From Vandiemenella viatica (Eukaryota > Arthropoda > Insecta > Orthoptera > Morabidae): a stretch of 64,000 nt of DNA. The notes beneath the pieces were generated by a model. That model did not search any database and was not told where the DNA came from. It was given only the letters and a program-made list of their open reading frames with translations. Positions 1-11,599 of the stretch are shown in pieces. Position 1 is the first letter of the stretch. Every line of letters begins with the position of its first letter. Location: NCBI GenBank assembly GCA_031002005.1, contig JARYHS010009186.1, forward strand, positions 104,751,992 to 104,815,991. Reading direction: 5' to 3'. The position numbers and the translations under genes were made by a program.

Positions 1-560
1 ATGGGTGATGGTTCGAAAGTAGGTGTGAATATTCAAGAATGTGCACTTTATTGTGCATAATGAACAAGGTCCAGGCCAACCTTTTCTGATTTTTGAAGAT
101 TTGGTTCATAATGTGGACAAGCAAATTCGAGAGGACCAACGATTCCCGATTTCACAAATATCAATTGATTTTCCAAATATATCAAGGTCAGCTTTGTTCA
201 CCATGGCGTAAAGTATTCCTGTGTGATGTTGCTACATGACAATCCAAAGTCATATGTTTCTTCACAAACACAAGATCTCATGAGTTCTTTTGGATGGGAT
301 CAGCTTAATCATCCACCTTACGGTGCAGACCCCGTACTCAGTGACTTTAATCTGTTTCCATTCTTAAAGGAGTTCCTTTTTTACTGGCGGTTCAAGAACG
401 ATGAAGAAGTGACAACGGCCGTCATAGATTTGGCTTCTTCACCGGTGACAGATTTCTTTGGTGGAGGAATTTAAAAACTTGTTGAGGTCATGACAAATGT
501 TTTTAAAAAAAATGAAATAATGTTGAAAACTAGATTAAAGTATGAAAAATATGGAAATAA
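1..560 (+). pseudogene. mariner transposase remnant, internally deleted and truncated by the window edge
   Basis: The first 220 bases translate, with two stops, into the second helix-turn-helix region of a mariner transposase (VHNEQGPGQPF, then VDKQIREDQRFPISQISIDF). From about 223 the frame continues with the C-terminal part: an HDNPKSYV block matching the HDNARPH motif, then NHPPYGADPVLSDFNLF matching the HPPYSPDLAPSDYHLF motif, ending in a degraded FYxxGIxKLV-type tail. The 100 or more residues that should lie between these blocks are missing. The element is therefore an internally deleted, mutated copy with no intact reading frame. No terminal repeat is visible at the right edge, and the left end lies outside the window. 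Confidence 0.85.
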
Positions 561-835
561 AGATACTTAAATGATATTTACATTATTTTCTTCTTATTAA
601 AAAAAAGTACTTCGTTTAAAAATTAACTCTCCTCCTTTCGTAACAGTTGACTATTAAAGCTAACTTCAACAGCATCACAGAATGGCAGAATAGAGCTGTT
701 CCATGCAGGTGTATTTCAATGGGACTTTCATCCATCAACAATTATCATCTGAAGGTGTGAACTGCCATCACAGGAACCACTTCGGAGATAAAACAAACAC
801 CACTTGGCAACATTTTTTTGTTTCTCTAGATCATT
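561..835. other. unassigned spacer
   Basis: AT-rich sequence with no convincing ORF, RNA gene or repeat signature that I can see. Confidence 0.5.
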
Positions 836-1040
836 AGAGGCGCAAACGGACGGGGACAAGGAACGAGAAGGAATTCGGCCATGGTAATTTTGAAGGAACT
901 ATCCTTGCACTCGTATGGAGTGATTTTTGGAATCATGGGAAACCAAAATCCCCGGAAATGCCTGGATGGGTATCCGAACTCGCGTCCTCCCGAATGAGAG
1001 AACAGATCGTTACCGCTCATCCATCACGCTCGGTCCTCTT
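836..1040 (-). repeat. tRNA-derived SINE, minus orientation
   Basis: Read on the minus strand it begins with a degraded tRNA-like head (ACCGAGCGTGATGG, then a box B-like block) and continues into the body shared by many copies here: a CCATGGTTTCCC-type block followed by a sequence rich in GGCCGAATTCCTT. On the plus strand this appears as TTAGAGGCG at the left and the tRNA head complement near 1036. It abuts the 5'-truncated LINE fragment that starts at 1079. Confidence 0.8.
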
Positions 1041-1078
1041 GCAACAGCTGATATCAGTATCATTAGCGAACTCCATGA

Positions 1079-2032
1079 TACGGCATATCTAGACAAATAT
1101 GCGACTGGGTTGCAGACTTCCTGAAGGGCAGAACACAGTGTGTAGTTCTCGATGGTGAGTGTTCATCACTTACTGAAGTGGGGTCTGGAGTTCCCCAGGG
1201 AAGCGTGTTAGGGCCACTGTTGTTTCTCATATACATCAATGATATATGCGACATAATAGGGGGGATGAAAAGATTATTTGCCGATGATGCTATAATTTAT
1301 CGTGAAATCAAAACCCAGGACGACTGCGCTTTGTTACAAGACGATGTTATGAAAATAATTGCGTGGTGTAAAGATTGGCAGTTGGAGTTAAACGCTAAAA
1401 AGTGTCAAGTCATGCGTGTAAGTAAAAAGGTGACACCATTTAACTATGAATATACGATTAATGGCACTGTCCTTAGAATGGTAGATTCCGCTAAATACCT
1501 TGGGGTAACAATTCGTAATAATTTGTCGTGGAATGAGCATATCGAGAATGTAATGGGAAAAGCAAATCGTATGCTCCGATTTCTAGGTCGTAATTTAAAT
1601 CAATGCACTCAGGAAGTTAAATCGATTGTATACAAGTCACTAGTACGTCCTCACTTAGAGTATTGTTGTTCTGTATGGGGTCCCCATCAAAAGGGGTTAA
1701 TGGAGGCTTTAGAGAAGGTCCAAAGAAGAGCCGCCCGATTCGTGATAGGTATATATAGTTGGAGGGAAAGCGTAAGTGCGATGTTGAAGGAGTTAGGTTG
1801 GGAAGACCTGGAACACCGAAGGCATTGCTCTCGACGGAAGCTAATTGAAAAATTCACGACAGACGTATTTCGGAATGACAGTCAGCAAATATTGCTACCA
1901 GCAACATTCATATCTCGAAATGACCGTGAAATTAAGATAAGAGAAATCAGGGCCAGAACCGATTCATTTCTGTACTCATTTTTCCCACGAGCGATTAGGG
2001 AATGGAATAGAAAGGATTTACCGGGCGAGTAA
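1079..2032 (+). pseudogene. LINE (CR1/L2/Jockey-like) reverse transcriptase, 3' half
   Basis: An open frame of about 318 codons starts in mid-domain and has no credible initiator. It carries RT block 4 (SGVPQGSVLGPLLFLIYIND), the catalytic FADD box (LFADDAIIY), the YLGVTI block, and the thumb/connection region with YKSLVRPHLEYCCSVW and LEKVQRRAARF. It ends with SFFPRAIREWN and a stop codon. The palm's first Asp block, the endonuclease domain and any ORF1 are absent, so this is a 5'-truncated insertion, as is usual for LINEs. The frame is open throughout, so decay is modest. The 3' UTR resumes at 2205 after an inserted SINE-like segment. The same family recurs at 31889 and 36614. The exact clade cannot be fixed by eye. 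Confidence 0.9.
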
Positions 2033-2067
2033 ACTTAAAATCCGACAGGAGTAGCTTTCGATAAAGC

Positions 2068-2200
2068 ACTCCAGCCATCCTGATCTGGGTTTGCCATGGT
2101 TTTCCCAGATCACTCCACGCGAATGCGGGGATGGTTCCTCACAATAGCCCATGGGCGCCTCCTGCCATATCCCTTATAACCCTTCCAAACCATAACCCTT
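2068..2200 (+). repeat. headless SINE body inside a LINE 3' UTR
   Basis: GATCTGGGTTTGCCATGG, then CCCAGATCACTCCACGCGAA and a CGGGGATGGTTCCT block, match the SINE body seen at 34458 and 40347, but the tRNA head is missing. It lies between the LINE stop codon at 2032 and the LINE 3' end at 2205. In the sister copy at 31889 the stop codon and that 3' end are only a few bases apart. Confidence 0.7.
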
Positions 2201-2204
2201 TTCG

Positions 2205-2281
2205 ATAGGTGCAATGCACCCTCCGCCACACACTTTTAGTGAATCGCGGAGTAATAATAATAATAATAATAATAATAATAT
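2205..2281 (+). repeat. LINE 3' end with (TAA)n tail
   Basis: GGTGCAATGCACCCTCCGCC matches the 3' UTR of the related LINE at 32535 (GGTGCTTAGCACCCTCTGCC). It is followed by about nine TAA/AAT triplets at 2250-2280, a simple-repeat tail of the kind that ends many non-LTR elements. Confidence 0.75.
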
Positions 2282-3714
2282 GCTATCCACGCTTGGTATA
2301 GGTCTTACTGAGCAGTCCAGGTATTCCGTGGACATAATGTTGGTTGAACGACAGCATTGTCTATCAGTCTGTATACCTGCAGATAAGCACGCCGTGGGTT
2401 AATATGAGGCACCTTGGAATCAGATACACTCGAATGTACAAATCAGTCATCACGATCAAGGGCGTATCCAGGATCAGAACTCGAGAGGGGCAAGATCTGA
2501 ACTAAAGGGGAGGGGGGGGAGGCGGGATAACTGGTATTTTTTTCGAGGAAGTGGGGAGGGGGACTGAAACATGACGATTTCTTACAAAATGAAACTCAAA
2601 CCAATTGAGGAAACTATTTTTATTATTGATTAACATAGTAATCCAACCACTTAATCTTAAGACCTGCTATGTAGTTAATTAAGATCGTAACTCAATTAAA
2701 GTTTTTTATGTAAACATTAATTGTCTCAGATTCTCAGAAAATGTTTCAATAACTTTATTTGTCTCACGGTGTACTTTCACGAAATTTCGATGCATGCTCA
2801 TCAGGCACAATCTTTCCTATCCCATGGAGCTTTTGAGCCAGTTCTTCACTCGTCGAAGCTTACTGAAGGCAACTTAATTTTTCTTCTAGGGATACGCCCA
2901 TGATCACGGTGGTTTAATCTTAAGACCTCTGTAATGTTTACTTGTAAACTAAAAACAAGTATAAAACAGACAATGCAGTACAATGAGTTTTAAGTCCAAC
3001 CATAAAATTTGTCTCCTCAGTAAAAAATAATTATAGTCAACGGTAATAGTAGTACAAAATTTAATCTCCTATAATCACAGCTTTTGTTTCGAATCATTCT
3101 GGACATGCCATATTTACTGATTTAAATCGGGGATAAGAATGAATATTTAGATTACATTATCAAGAAATTTGATGTACCCAGTAAAATGATTCGTATCGAA
3201 TTGTAGAAGGGAACCTAAGTGCACTATGCATGTTTCGGCTCATTTCTATATTTGCATGACGTTACGGGAAGGCGTCGATGTTACTTGAACTATTCGTCCT
3301 TGTAATGGAATAGACGAAGAGAGATTTTCAAAACACTGAAGTTGCATACCACTAATCAAGTTGTTTGAATGTTTCGAACCTATCTATAACATGGAATCTG
3401 CTAGGAAAAAATACCACCAGTAAGAAGATGCAGGTAAGATAAAGCAGAGGATATTGGGCTTTGACGCTGTCATAATAAATAAACGCGAATGCTTCAGAAT
3501 TATGGAATCAGAATATAGAGCGGTACGTATTGACTTCACTACAGGAATAAAATGCCGCGACTAACCTTTAGTAGTTTTATGTTGAATCCTGGAACATCAA
3601 GTCCACAAGAGAGGCTTCTGCCGTACATCTATTGGCTGATTCTTAACTGGATACAGAGCCTGGTTGTAGAGCTCGGGCTTGGCATTAGAGAAGGGTTCGT
3701 ATTCCAGTGCAGTC
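2282..3714. other. unassigned intergenic or intronic sequence
   Basis: No supported gene. A G-rich run lies at 2500-2565. Short ORFs here show no family motif. Confidence 0.5.
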
Positions 3715-3960
3715 ATTATTGATTTGGACTTTCCGTGGTTTCCCAACCGATCGTGGTGGTGGTTCTGGCCTCGCATTCTGGAGGACGGCGGTTCGAATCC
3801 CCGTCCGGGCATCCAGATTTGGGTTTTCCATGGTTTCCCAAATCACTCGAGACAAAGTTACCCCAAGTTCTCTCCCTCCCCCCCCCCTCCCATCGCTCTA
3901 AATATCTCGATGTTGACGAGGAGAAAAGGCATAACCAAAACACAAAAAAATAAGCATAAA
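3715..3960 (+). repeat. tRNA-derived SINE, with a second partial body upstream
   Basis: A shortened tRNA head (ACCGATCGTGGTGG) leads to CTGGCCTCGCATTC, box B GGTTCGAATCCCCGTCCGGG, then the ATCCAGATTTGGGTTTTCCA body and an A-rich 3' end. A CTTTCCGTGGTTTCCCA fragment just upstream (3728-3746) looks like the body of another copy. Confidence 0.85.
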
Positions 3961-4533
3961 AAAAACAAACAAAAACAAAAAGCTAAACAGGACGATCATC
4001 CTCCCTCTTTGTGATCGCGCCAAAATCCAGGACAAACAGCATAATTGTAGAGTGAGAAGATGCTGATTTGTTGAGTTTATAGAAGGAAAAAGTTGTATCT
4101 TTTGTAATAATAGAAACAAAAATCCTGTGATGAGAAGACTTGAGAAGAAGAAGCTTTATGGGGCGTTTTGACTAATAAAACTATCCAAAGGCCAACCAGT
4201 TTATGAGTTTATAATAAAACTAGCTACTGCTCGCTACTTCGTTCATGTAGACTGTTCAAGTATCGACCTTTCTCTCAAATCGATTATGTCACAATTCACA
4301 TATCACCAGTGAGAGGGAAAAAACTAATTACATACCTCTCGTACGCTGAAGTACAATAAACATTTCCACGGACAGACGTAACTAAATCCGAAAAGTAGTT
4401 TTTGCGTGAATCATGTTAAAGAAAAAAATGGATACTAAATAGAAAAAAACATTTTTTTCTTAAATTTCTCAGCTTCCAAACTTCACATCAAAATGGGCTT
4501 AACATTATTTCAACTCCCTTCAAAATCCATGCA
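3961..4533. other. unassigned; contains a short repeat-like motif
   Basis: No gene. CTAGCTACTGCTCGCTACTT at 4219 resembles the CTAGCCGATACCCGCGACTT motif at 42336, the start of a widespread arthropod repeat with a 'cgcgacttcgt' head. The remainder is AT-rich and unassigned. Confidence 0.45.
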
Positions 4534-4826
4534 ATACTTTTCTTGTAAATTCGTCCATCAAAATAGATATACAGAATCATAATCAAAGGAACGTACGTTG
4601 CTTCTCGCAGTCAAAGTGCCTGTGGCCTTTAATATAAATAAAACCCAGAATATATTAAAGTGCCTGTGGCCTTTAATATAAATAAAACCCAGAATATAGT
4701 GGGAATATATTCTGGGTTTTATTTATATTAAAGGCCACAGGCACTTTGACTGCGAGAAGCAACGTACGTTCCTTTGATTATGATTCTGTATATCTATTTT
4801 GATGGACGAATTTACAAGAAAAGTAT
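4534..4826. repeat. perfect 121-bp inverted repeat with an extra internal copy
   Basis: Bases 4534-4654 and 4706-4826 are exact reverse complements over all 121 positions that I compared. Between the arms a 42-bp block (4657-4698) duplicates the inner part of the left arm (4613-4654) in direct orientation. The short string TATAGTGGGAA follows the duplicate (about 4695), the right arm (about 4825) and recurs near 4925. No TIR-transposon ends or coding capacity are visible. Likely origins are a recent template-switching event, a foldback element or an assembly artefact. Confidence 0.95.
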
Positions 4827-5118
4827 ATAGTGGGAAAAAAATTTGGCTGAAGAGCACGACATGTGTGCTGCCAGCCCGCTTCCCCCATTAAGGGGGATGA
4901 ATGAAATGACAATAAATATATATATATAGTGGGAATAAAGAGCAAGTTCATACCTACACAGTTTTTTAAAATATTTCGTTTTACAACTTGTCTTTTCTAT
5001 TCCCACTCCATTGCCATTACCCCTACACCTGCATGGACACGGCTTTGAGAGGTAGGAAACGAGGGATTGCTCAGGTGAGGAGCGGGCGGGGCAAGAGGAT
5101 CATGCCCTTGAGCCGCCA
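4827..5118. other. unassigned spacer
   Basis: Contains an (AT)n stretch near 4917-4927 and a GC-richer patch at 5040-5118 next to the hAT insertion. No gene is seen. Confidence 0.5.
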
Positions 5119-6032
5119 GTTCAGAGTAGGGCTGTTGATATTTTTTAAAATATCGGATTTTCGATATATCGATATTTTTAAAAGTATCAATATCGGCTCT
5201 CGATATACCGGAAAAAATTGTATTGATATATCGATACTTTCGTAAATGTAATTTCATAAAATCAAACCTTGTAAAAATAAGGTTGTCCACTGATAAATAG
5301 ACGTGTGATTTTGTTCTTAATCAGGTTTTCACTTTCGAACGGTTTCTGTTGGTGATGATGATTGTTGATTTTTTTAAAATTTGACCATTATGCGTCTCAT
5401 ATGTTTCATAAAAATTAATATAAAGTTATAAAACTGCAAAGAGGTTCGAGCCAAATCTTATTTTTTTGTATTTTTAAGATTGATAAGTAATACAGTTGAG
5501 ACATTTATTTAGGTAGAAGTTTAGCTATCATAGCAAGTTACATAACTTTTTTTATATGATTTTTTGTGGTATTTCATTTAGTTTTGTATGTTGATAGCTT
5601 ATTCTGAGTTGTCTAATTTTTGTTGCTCTCGAATTAGCAACTATTTGTTAGTTACACTTCCCACTATTCCTGCTAAGACACTAATTTCCAGTTGGACTAT
5701 CCTGGACAATCCACACGCTCATTTCAAACAATGGTCTCGCGTTCGATTCGTGCTGGGCGAGCGATGCCCTGCCTACTCTGGTGTCATCATCTGAGTAGAC
5801 TTGGTACCTATAACTTTTAAATTAATTATAGAAACGTAATAAGAGAAATTTGTAGTGTCATTCAGAGCAAACAAAAAATGATGACTTATTTTAAAAAGTA
5901 TCGAAGCCGATATCCAGATTTCAGTATCGATATATCGTCCTAAAAAATATCACTCATCAATATAAATATTTTCAAAAAAATAATATCGATATTTCGATAC
6001 ATCGATATATTATCAACAGTCCTAGTTCAGAG
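5119..6032. mobile_element. non-autonomous hAT-type DNA transposon (MITE), 898 bp
   Basis: The element spans 5127-6024. Its ends are inverted repeats TAGGGCTGTTGATA and TAGGACTGTTGATA (13 of 14 match). It is flanked by a perfect 8-bp target duplication GTTCAGAG at 5119-5126 and 6025-6032, the length typical of hAT transposition. Both subterminal regions are packed with ATATCGATAT-like palindromes, plausible transposase binding sites. The interior is AT-rich and has no transposase or BED-finger motif, so mobilisation would need a transposase supplied elsewhere. The intact target duplication suggests a fairly young insertion. Confidence 0.93.
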
Positions 6033-8284
6033 TGAACAGGGTATAATTGCTACATTGGCAGGAAAATATAGAAATACGCGGGGAAAAGGAACAACGGAAG
6101 TCCTCCTAATCGCCAAAGTAAGAATAAAAACACCGTAACCGATTACTTCTGTTGCTAAATAGAATAAGATAAATCTAGTATTAGACCATGTATGATGCGC
6201 AGCTTGGAGGACAAAACTCTCTAGGAAAAACACACCAACACTTGGGAGACAGTGGAAAAATAAAATTTAAACAACATAAAAGTTCACGATCTTCAAACGT
6301 TAACGGATATGCAAAAGCGGAGAAAGTACTTTCGGGAAATCAAGATAAAGCAATGGTTATAAGCATCAGGAATTAAGTGAGTATAAAACCGTTTTATGAA
6401 ATTTCAGCCTAGAATCAAATTTACTGTATGATAGTCAAAGATGATGGAAAGAGTAAAACATACATCAGAACATCTTTTGATACCCACCCTGGGTCCACGA
6501 AAGGAGTCCCCGATTTCAAAATGTAAAATCTCTAAAACAAAGAAAGCTGTAATAATTGCATACAGAAACTGAAACAAAAATGTATAATAACTGTTAACAG
6601 ATGGCACTGAATGCTGTACAGCTCGTATCAGAATGCACAAACAAACTCGTCCAAGGCAAGCAGTCATTGCAATGAATGAATCACATCACAATGTTTTCAA
6701 ATTGTCCGCCGCTGGAAGTAGAGAGCTGCCGCAAACACCGAATGAAATTTGCCATTACATCATCCAGTGTCTCAACGGAAATGAATTCAGTATCCACACA
6801 GATCAATGACTCAAATTGGTTTTTATGGAGAAAATTTAAAAGACACTGTCTACCTAAACCTTCAAACCACACTGGAAGAGCTTGAGTCAGTTAGTGAATG
6901 ATCTGTTAACAAGTTTCGTTTACAGACAAAACTTATTATTTGGTACAGATGTTAATTTACGCTGCGCCATACCATCATTTTGTGTTTACCTAAAAGTTTC
7001 TGGCATCAGTATACTTCGTCTTCTTTTATTACATGCCTCCAAGGTTTGGCTCTAGCAGAACACGAGCAGTTAAAGTTATTAGAACCCAAGAATCTGATGC
7101 TTCATGCTGAAGAAAGAAGAGAAGACCAGACTGAAAATAAAGTTGCCATCAGTTATACCCCCCCCCCCTACCCGCACCTTAGTTTTGTATATTTCCTAAC
7201 TTGTTCTCGTCATGAGACAGGTTCAATGGTAGAATGGTGTAGCGATGGCTTCTCCAACATATCATGCCGAATCGAGGTTATTTGGGACAAATATTACATA
7301 CCTATCAGCTTTTTATACCCAAATCTAGTAGTTAAATTCTAATCTCAAGTGTACAAAGTGGAGGGTAACAACTGGTATAAACATTAAAAGAACATTTGAT
7401 TCTACTATATTTTTTAGTTAGACGCGTGATATTATGTTGACATTATTAGTGATTTCATCATTTGCAACTACATACAGTGACAATCCACTTATCAAGTTAA
7501 GAATTTATTGTTTGCTTCCTTGCTCATCGTTTTGTAAATGAATTAACTTACCACTCAACAGCTCTGATCACCTAATTGAAATAAAGCCATTATACACTAT
7601 GATTTTTCACTCGGAACAATCATTTAATTTCTTGTTAGCAGTCACAGAGGCAAAAGTACATACTGCGTCATTAACTTACCTATATTCCCTCAGTAACCAA
7701 ATAACTCACAAAAACACACATCACTATCACACACTCACACAAAGATTCAATCACACACATACCCAGACACACCACACACACGTACTCCAAACTCATAAAA
7801 GTGATGTGTCCCACGAAACTACTGACAAAATTAACAAACGTCGGTATGTAGTGGAAAGTGGAATTTCAGTACCCTCTTCTTAAAATTGGAATCGAACCGC
7901 ATGAATGTTCAATCAACAGATACAATATCATTTTCTGCCTGTCAGCGAATTCATCAGGGTGCGGAATGAAGCTGTAGTATCCAGGGTCAATAAGCTTACT
8001 TGCCTACAAAGCAACGACAATAATTAATCTTCTGATTTCAAGCTCAATCAGTATCGGCACAGCAGATCTAACTCAAACATTCCTTGTAATACAGAATCGC
8101 TTTTCCGGTTATCGATGTACAGTGTTCGACAGGATGATATTAAAATAAACATTTTTTGGCTTTGCTGTGGTTTAAATCAACTTATGGCGGAGATTAGCAT
8201 CATGAGCGATCTTTGTGATAATTTTTACAGGAAAATATTGAAATTTGGCGAGAAGATCCCCTTCCAGCCTCATGGATGTGTACT
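6033..8284. other. unassigned sequence
   Basis: No gene is supported. A CA/CACA-rich stretch lies at about 7708-7790 and a C run at about 7160. Small ORFs have no recognisable family features. Confidence 0.5.
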
Positions 8285-8400
8285 ACACATGTGTAGTTAA
8301 CGCTATGGTCAGGCATTCGAAGGACGCGGGTTTGATCCCCGACCATCCAGATTTGGTTTTTCGATTGTTTTCAGAAATCAATACCAACGAATGCCGGACT
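8285..8400 (+). repeat. degraded tRNA-derived SINE
   Basis: GGCATTCGAAGGACGCGGGT with box B-like TTTGATCCCCGACC, then CCAGATTTGG and a CGAATGCCGGAC block. The order matches the intact copies, but the head and tail are eroded. Confidence 0.65.
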
Positions 8401-10779
8401 GCGTCTTTTTTGGTATTATAACTTAGACCATGTAAGGTTCTTGTAAATGGAGGTAAGATCTTCTATTAACTATATAACCATATATAATTAAATTGTTAAA
8501 GATCTAAAATAAAAGCTTGAATAATAATCTCATTTATAGTCGTTTACACAATTTGAATTTATTATTATTTAGTTTACTGCTTTCCTTTTTATTTTAATCA
8601 ACTGAAATGGTTCTGCTTTTTCAAATAAGGCAATTATCCACCTGTAGTTTTAACAATTTATGTCGCACTTCATATATTAACAAATTAATGTCTTTATTCC
8701 TGATTTTTTCATGTATAATATGAGTGTTATTAGTTCTTATAAAACTGCTGTCCATATGATTTTGTTTTTACAACAATGTCAAAAAATCTCGGATTTGATA
8801 GCCAGCGATAATCTATGCTAGACGCTGGCCAGAGATGCAGCCGTTTTCCTACCCAAACAAATTTGTCAGGTAAAGTTTAAACCGTTCAATTAATTCCCTC
8901 ATAACATCACGTCGGTTGGGACAATCTCATAACCCGCAAATCATTTTACGATTAATATTTTGTTTTCATTAATTATAGGTGTTATGATTAATTATTTTAA
9001 CAATTTTAAAATGTTTGTATTTTATAGAACTCTCTTAAGCTGTAGTGTGTGCAGCCTTGAGATAGCATAGTATTATCATCTGTAAGTTGTACGCCAGTAG
9101 GGTATACTAACAATCTTTGCGCCGGCGAGCACACCTGGTCGGGTTGAGCACCGTCCTTGGCGCGAGTTGGAGTAATATCAAGTGAAACTTGTATTTTTAT
9201 ATAAAGTGCGTATGATCCTATTGCAGTGTATCGTGGGCGTGTAAATATTTATGATATTAACTATGAATAAATTTAGTGGTGTTTCATTAGGAACCATTGG
9301 TATAATTTTTATCAATTGACAATAATACCTTTCAATTGTTTGGCAAGTATAATCTTCAATTATCTTTAATTTAACTAAAATGAGCGGTTAGCTATCACAT
9401 TTTGAGAGATGATAATTCGCCTTAATCATCCATGTTTCTACGATTGATGTGGAAATATTAAGAAGTCACGTGTTTTCCAGAAACTGCTTGGTTATTTCGA
9501 CAAATCGTGAGTGGTTAGCTCAGATTGTTTCCTTCAAGGTGATTACATCTGATGTAAGATTGAAGGCTTTCACGGCGTATCGATGAAATGTAGTCATCAC
9601 GGGTTTTCCGCCGTAATATGTTGTTGAAATGCGACAACGAGATTTCGGCGACTGACTCTGCCGCTATCTTCAGGTTGGATGTTGTGGCGCTCTACATCTA
9701 CTGGCCTAGATATAGATGAGCTTTAACACACAAGCTGAGAAAGAGAAGAAATGAAACATCAAAGTGTTCCAGAAACGTGTTTGTAAAGATGGTAGTTGGG
9801 GAAGTTCAGGTAGCCGCGGACACTTCAAATTAACTGCAAATAAAAATAAAATAAACACATTTTCTATCTTTATTTTAATCTTAAAATGAAATTGGGAACT
9901 TCTGCAGCTCATATTAATTAGAAGTTAGTAATAAAAACATTTTTTTCAACCAATTAAATTGAAAACACTTATCCTTAATTATTTGGCAACGCAAAAGTTG
10001 TTAGGTAGCCTCAGACACAGTAATAAATCACAATAATAACGGATATCCGGAGAATCTATAAAAACACAGTCTTCATGAGCCGTCATTGCTTCATAGCATT
10101 GTATCTAGACTTATTCTAAAACTTCTCCACGTACGATGCATTCGGTCTGATTTACTTTGGAAAGATTTTGAATACTTTTCTCTGTAATTAACGTCTCTAT
10201 AGCACCTTTACCTTTTTTAATTTTTCAGTTCGCCCTTTTTTGTCTGTCCTTTTCACGTTTTTTTATATGCTGAAGATGTTAAAATCTCGCCCTTTTGTAT
10301 TTTTCGAACTTGCAATACTATGCCTTTATTTGACGCATGATAGTCAATAATCTCCAACGAATTTTGATAGGAGCGACGAAAAATTTCTGCCAGGAACAAA
10401 ACACACACTAGTGTGGAATTCACTGGGCGTCCAAACCGCAGCTCAGTTGTATTTGTTTTTATACTACATTGTGCATATTTGTAATAAAGTTTACCAGTAT
10501 ATTTTGATTATAATGCACAAAATTACACCCTTAAATCGTAGGCGCAATGAATAACTTCCTTATACCGGCGCAGCGTGGTTGGTTTGTTATACTTTAAATG
10601 TCCAGGGTTACCAGCAAGTATCCAAAATAAACTAACGTGGATGCTTGCCGCCATGGCGATCATTAGTTGAACAGTCACATATGGAAAAAACATCGTTCAT
10701 ACTGACATCTACACCTCCTCATAGTGATACTGGAAGTACAGCCCTGAGTAACTCCACTCTGGTAGCAGCTGTCAGACCT
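8401..10779. other. unassigned; one motif shared with two other places
   Basis: No gene is supported. Around 9560-9680 a stretch ending in GCCGCTATCTTCAGGTTGG resembles segments at 22600-22650 and 46700-46790 (see findings). The rest is AT-rich. Confidence 0.45.
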
Positions 10780-11330
10780 TCCGCGTGGCCGACAAAGGCA
10801 CTCCCCCTGGTCTGCAGCCCATTTCCAAAAATCCATCAATCGCCAGCCTAGAAAACGGGCCGACCACTCTACGAGACGAAAGAAAGTTTGTAATATCCGC
10901 CGACAGACGGCAGAAATAACGGCGCCCCGGGCCGACACCGGCGATAAATCCATCGGTCGGCAGAGGAGGTTTTTTTCTTGCGCCCGCCAGCTGAAATATC
11001 GACTCTCGAAAGGCTCGTCTCGCTTTATGAGCGACCGACCAGCCCTCGAGTCCAGCTGCCGCAGCCCACAGTGTCCCGGCCGCGCCTAGCCTCGCCTCGC
11101 CTCGCCTGGAATTAAAGATCACCGAGATAAACGCGCACGGCAGATACGGCAGACGGATGGCAAAACGATTAAAACAAAAGGAACCCATAAATGGATGTGA
11201 GGCGATAAATTTAGATGCTATCCAGTGTCCGGGGAGAAAAATTCGGGATGCTGATGAACGATTCCGGAGAGCATAGAGCTGATGTGATTGCAGGACAGGT
11301 TTAAAAGTCACCGGTAGATGCAATTATACG
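10780..11330. other. GC/CpG-rich island, candidate conserved non-coding or regulatory DNA
   Basis: About 550 bp clearly richer in G+C and CpG than its surroundings. It contains homeobox- and GATA-like strings (GGAATTAAAG, GATAAA), a short CCTCG tandem near 11086-11106, and a GCCGAC/GTCGGC inverted pair. A 183-codon minus-strand frame crosses it, but its composition looks like chance openness in GC-rich DNA. No repeat signature matches. Promoter, enhancer or an unknown exon are all possible. Confidence 0.35.
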
Positions 11331-11599
11331 ACCTCGGCTTTAATGCTATGAGCCTGCAAAGTACAAGAACCAATTTAGTTAGAAGTATCTAAACTAATAT
11401 TACAAATTAGTGTAAGCCCGTTTTTTGCGTATCGTCACGGGTCTAGAATAGTTCCAGTTTTTACGATTAAAGATTATGACAGGTTGATCTTATCTGGCCA
11501 AATATAAATTTGACCTGTGTTTCACAGTTGGGATGAATAAAATCTCTTGAACTTGAAGAACTCAGAAGCATTCATAGAGCTAGGTATTAAACACGGGAG

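Noticed and set aside
10772..11323. 183-codon minus-strand ORF
   Set aside because: Openness is explained by GC-rich composition. There is no domain, no splice-site support and no codon bias that I can judge; it is treated as a possible non-coding island.
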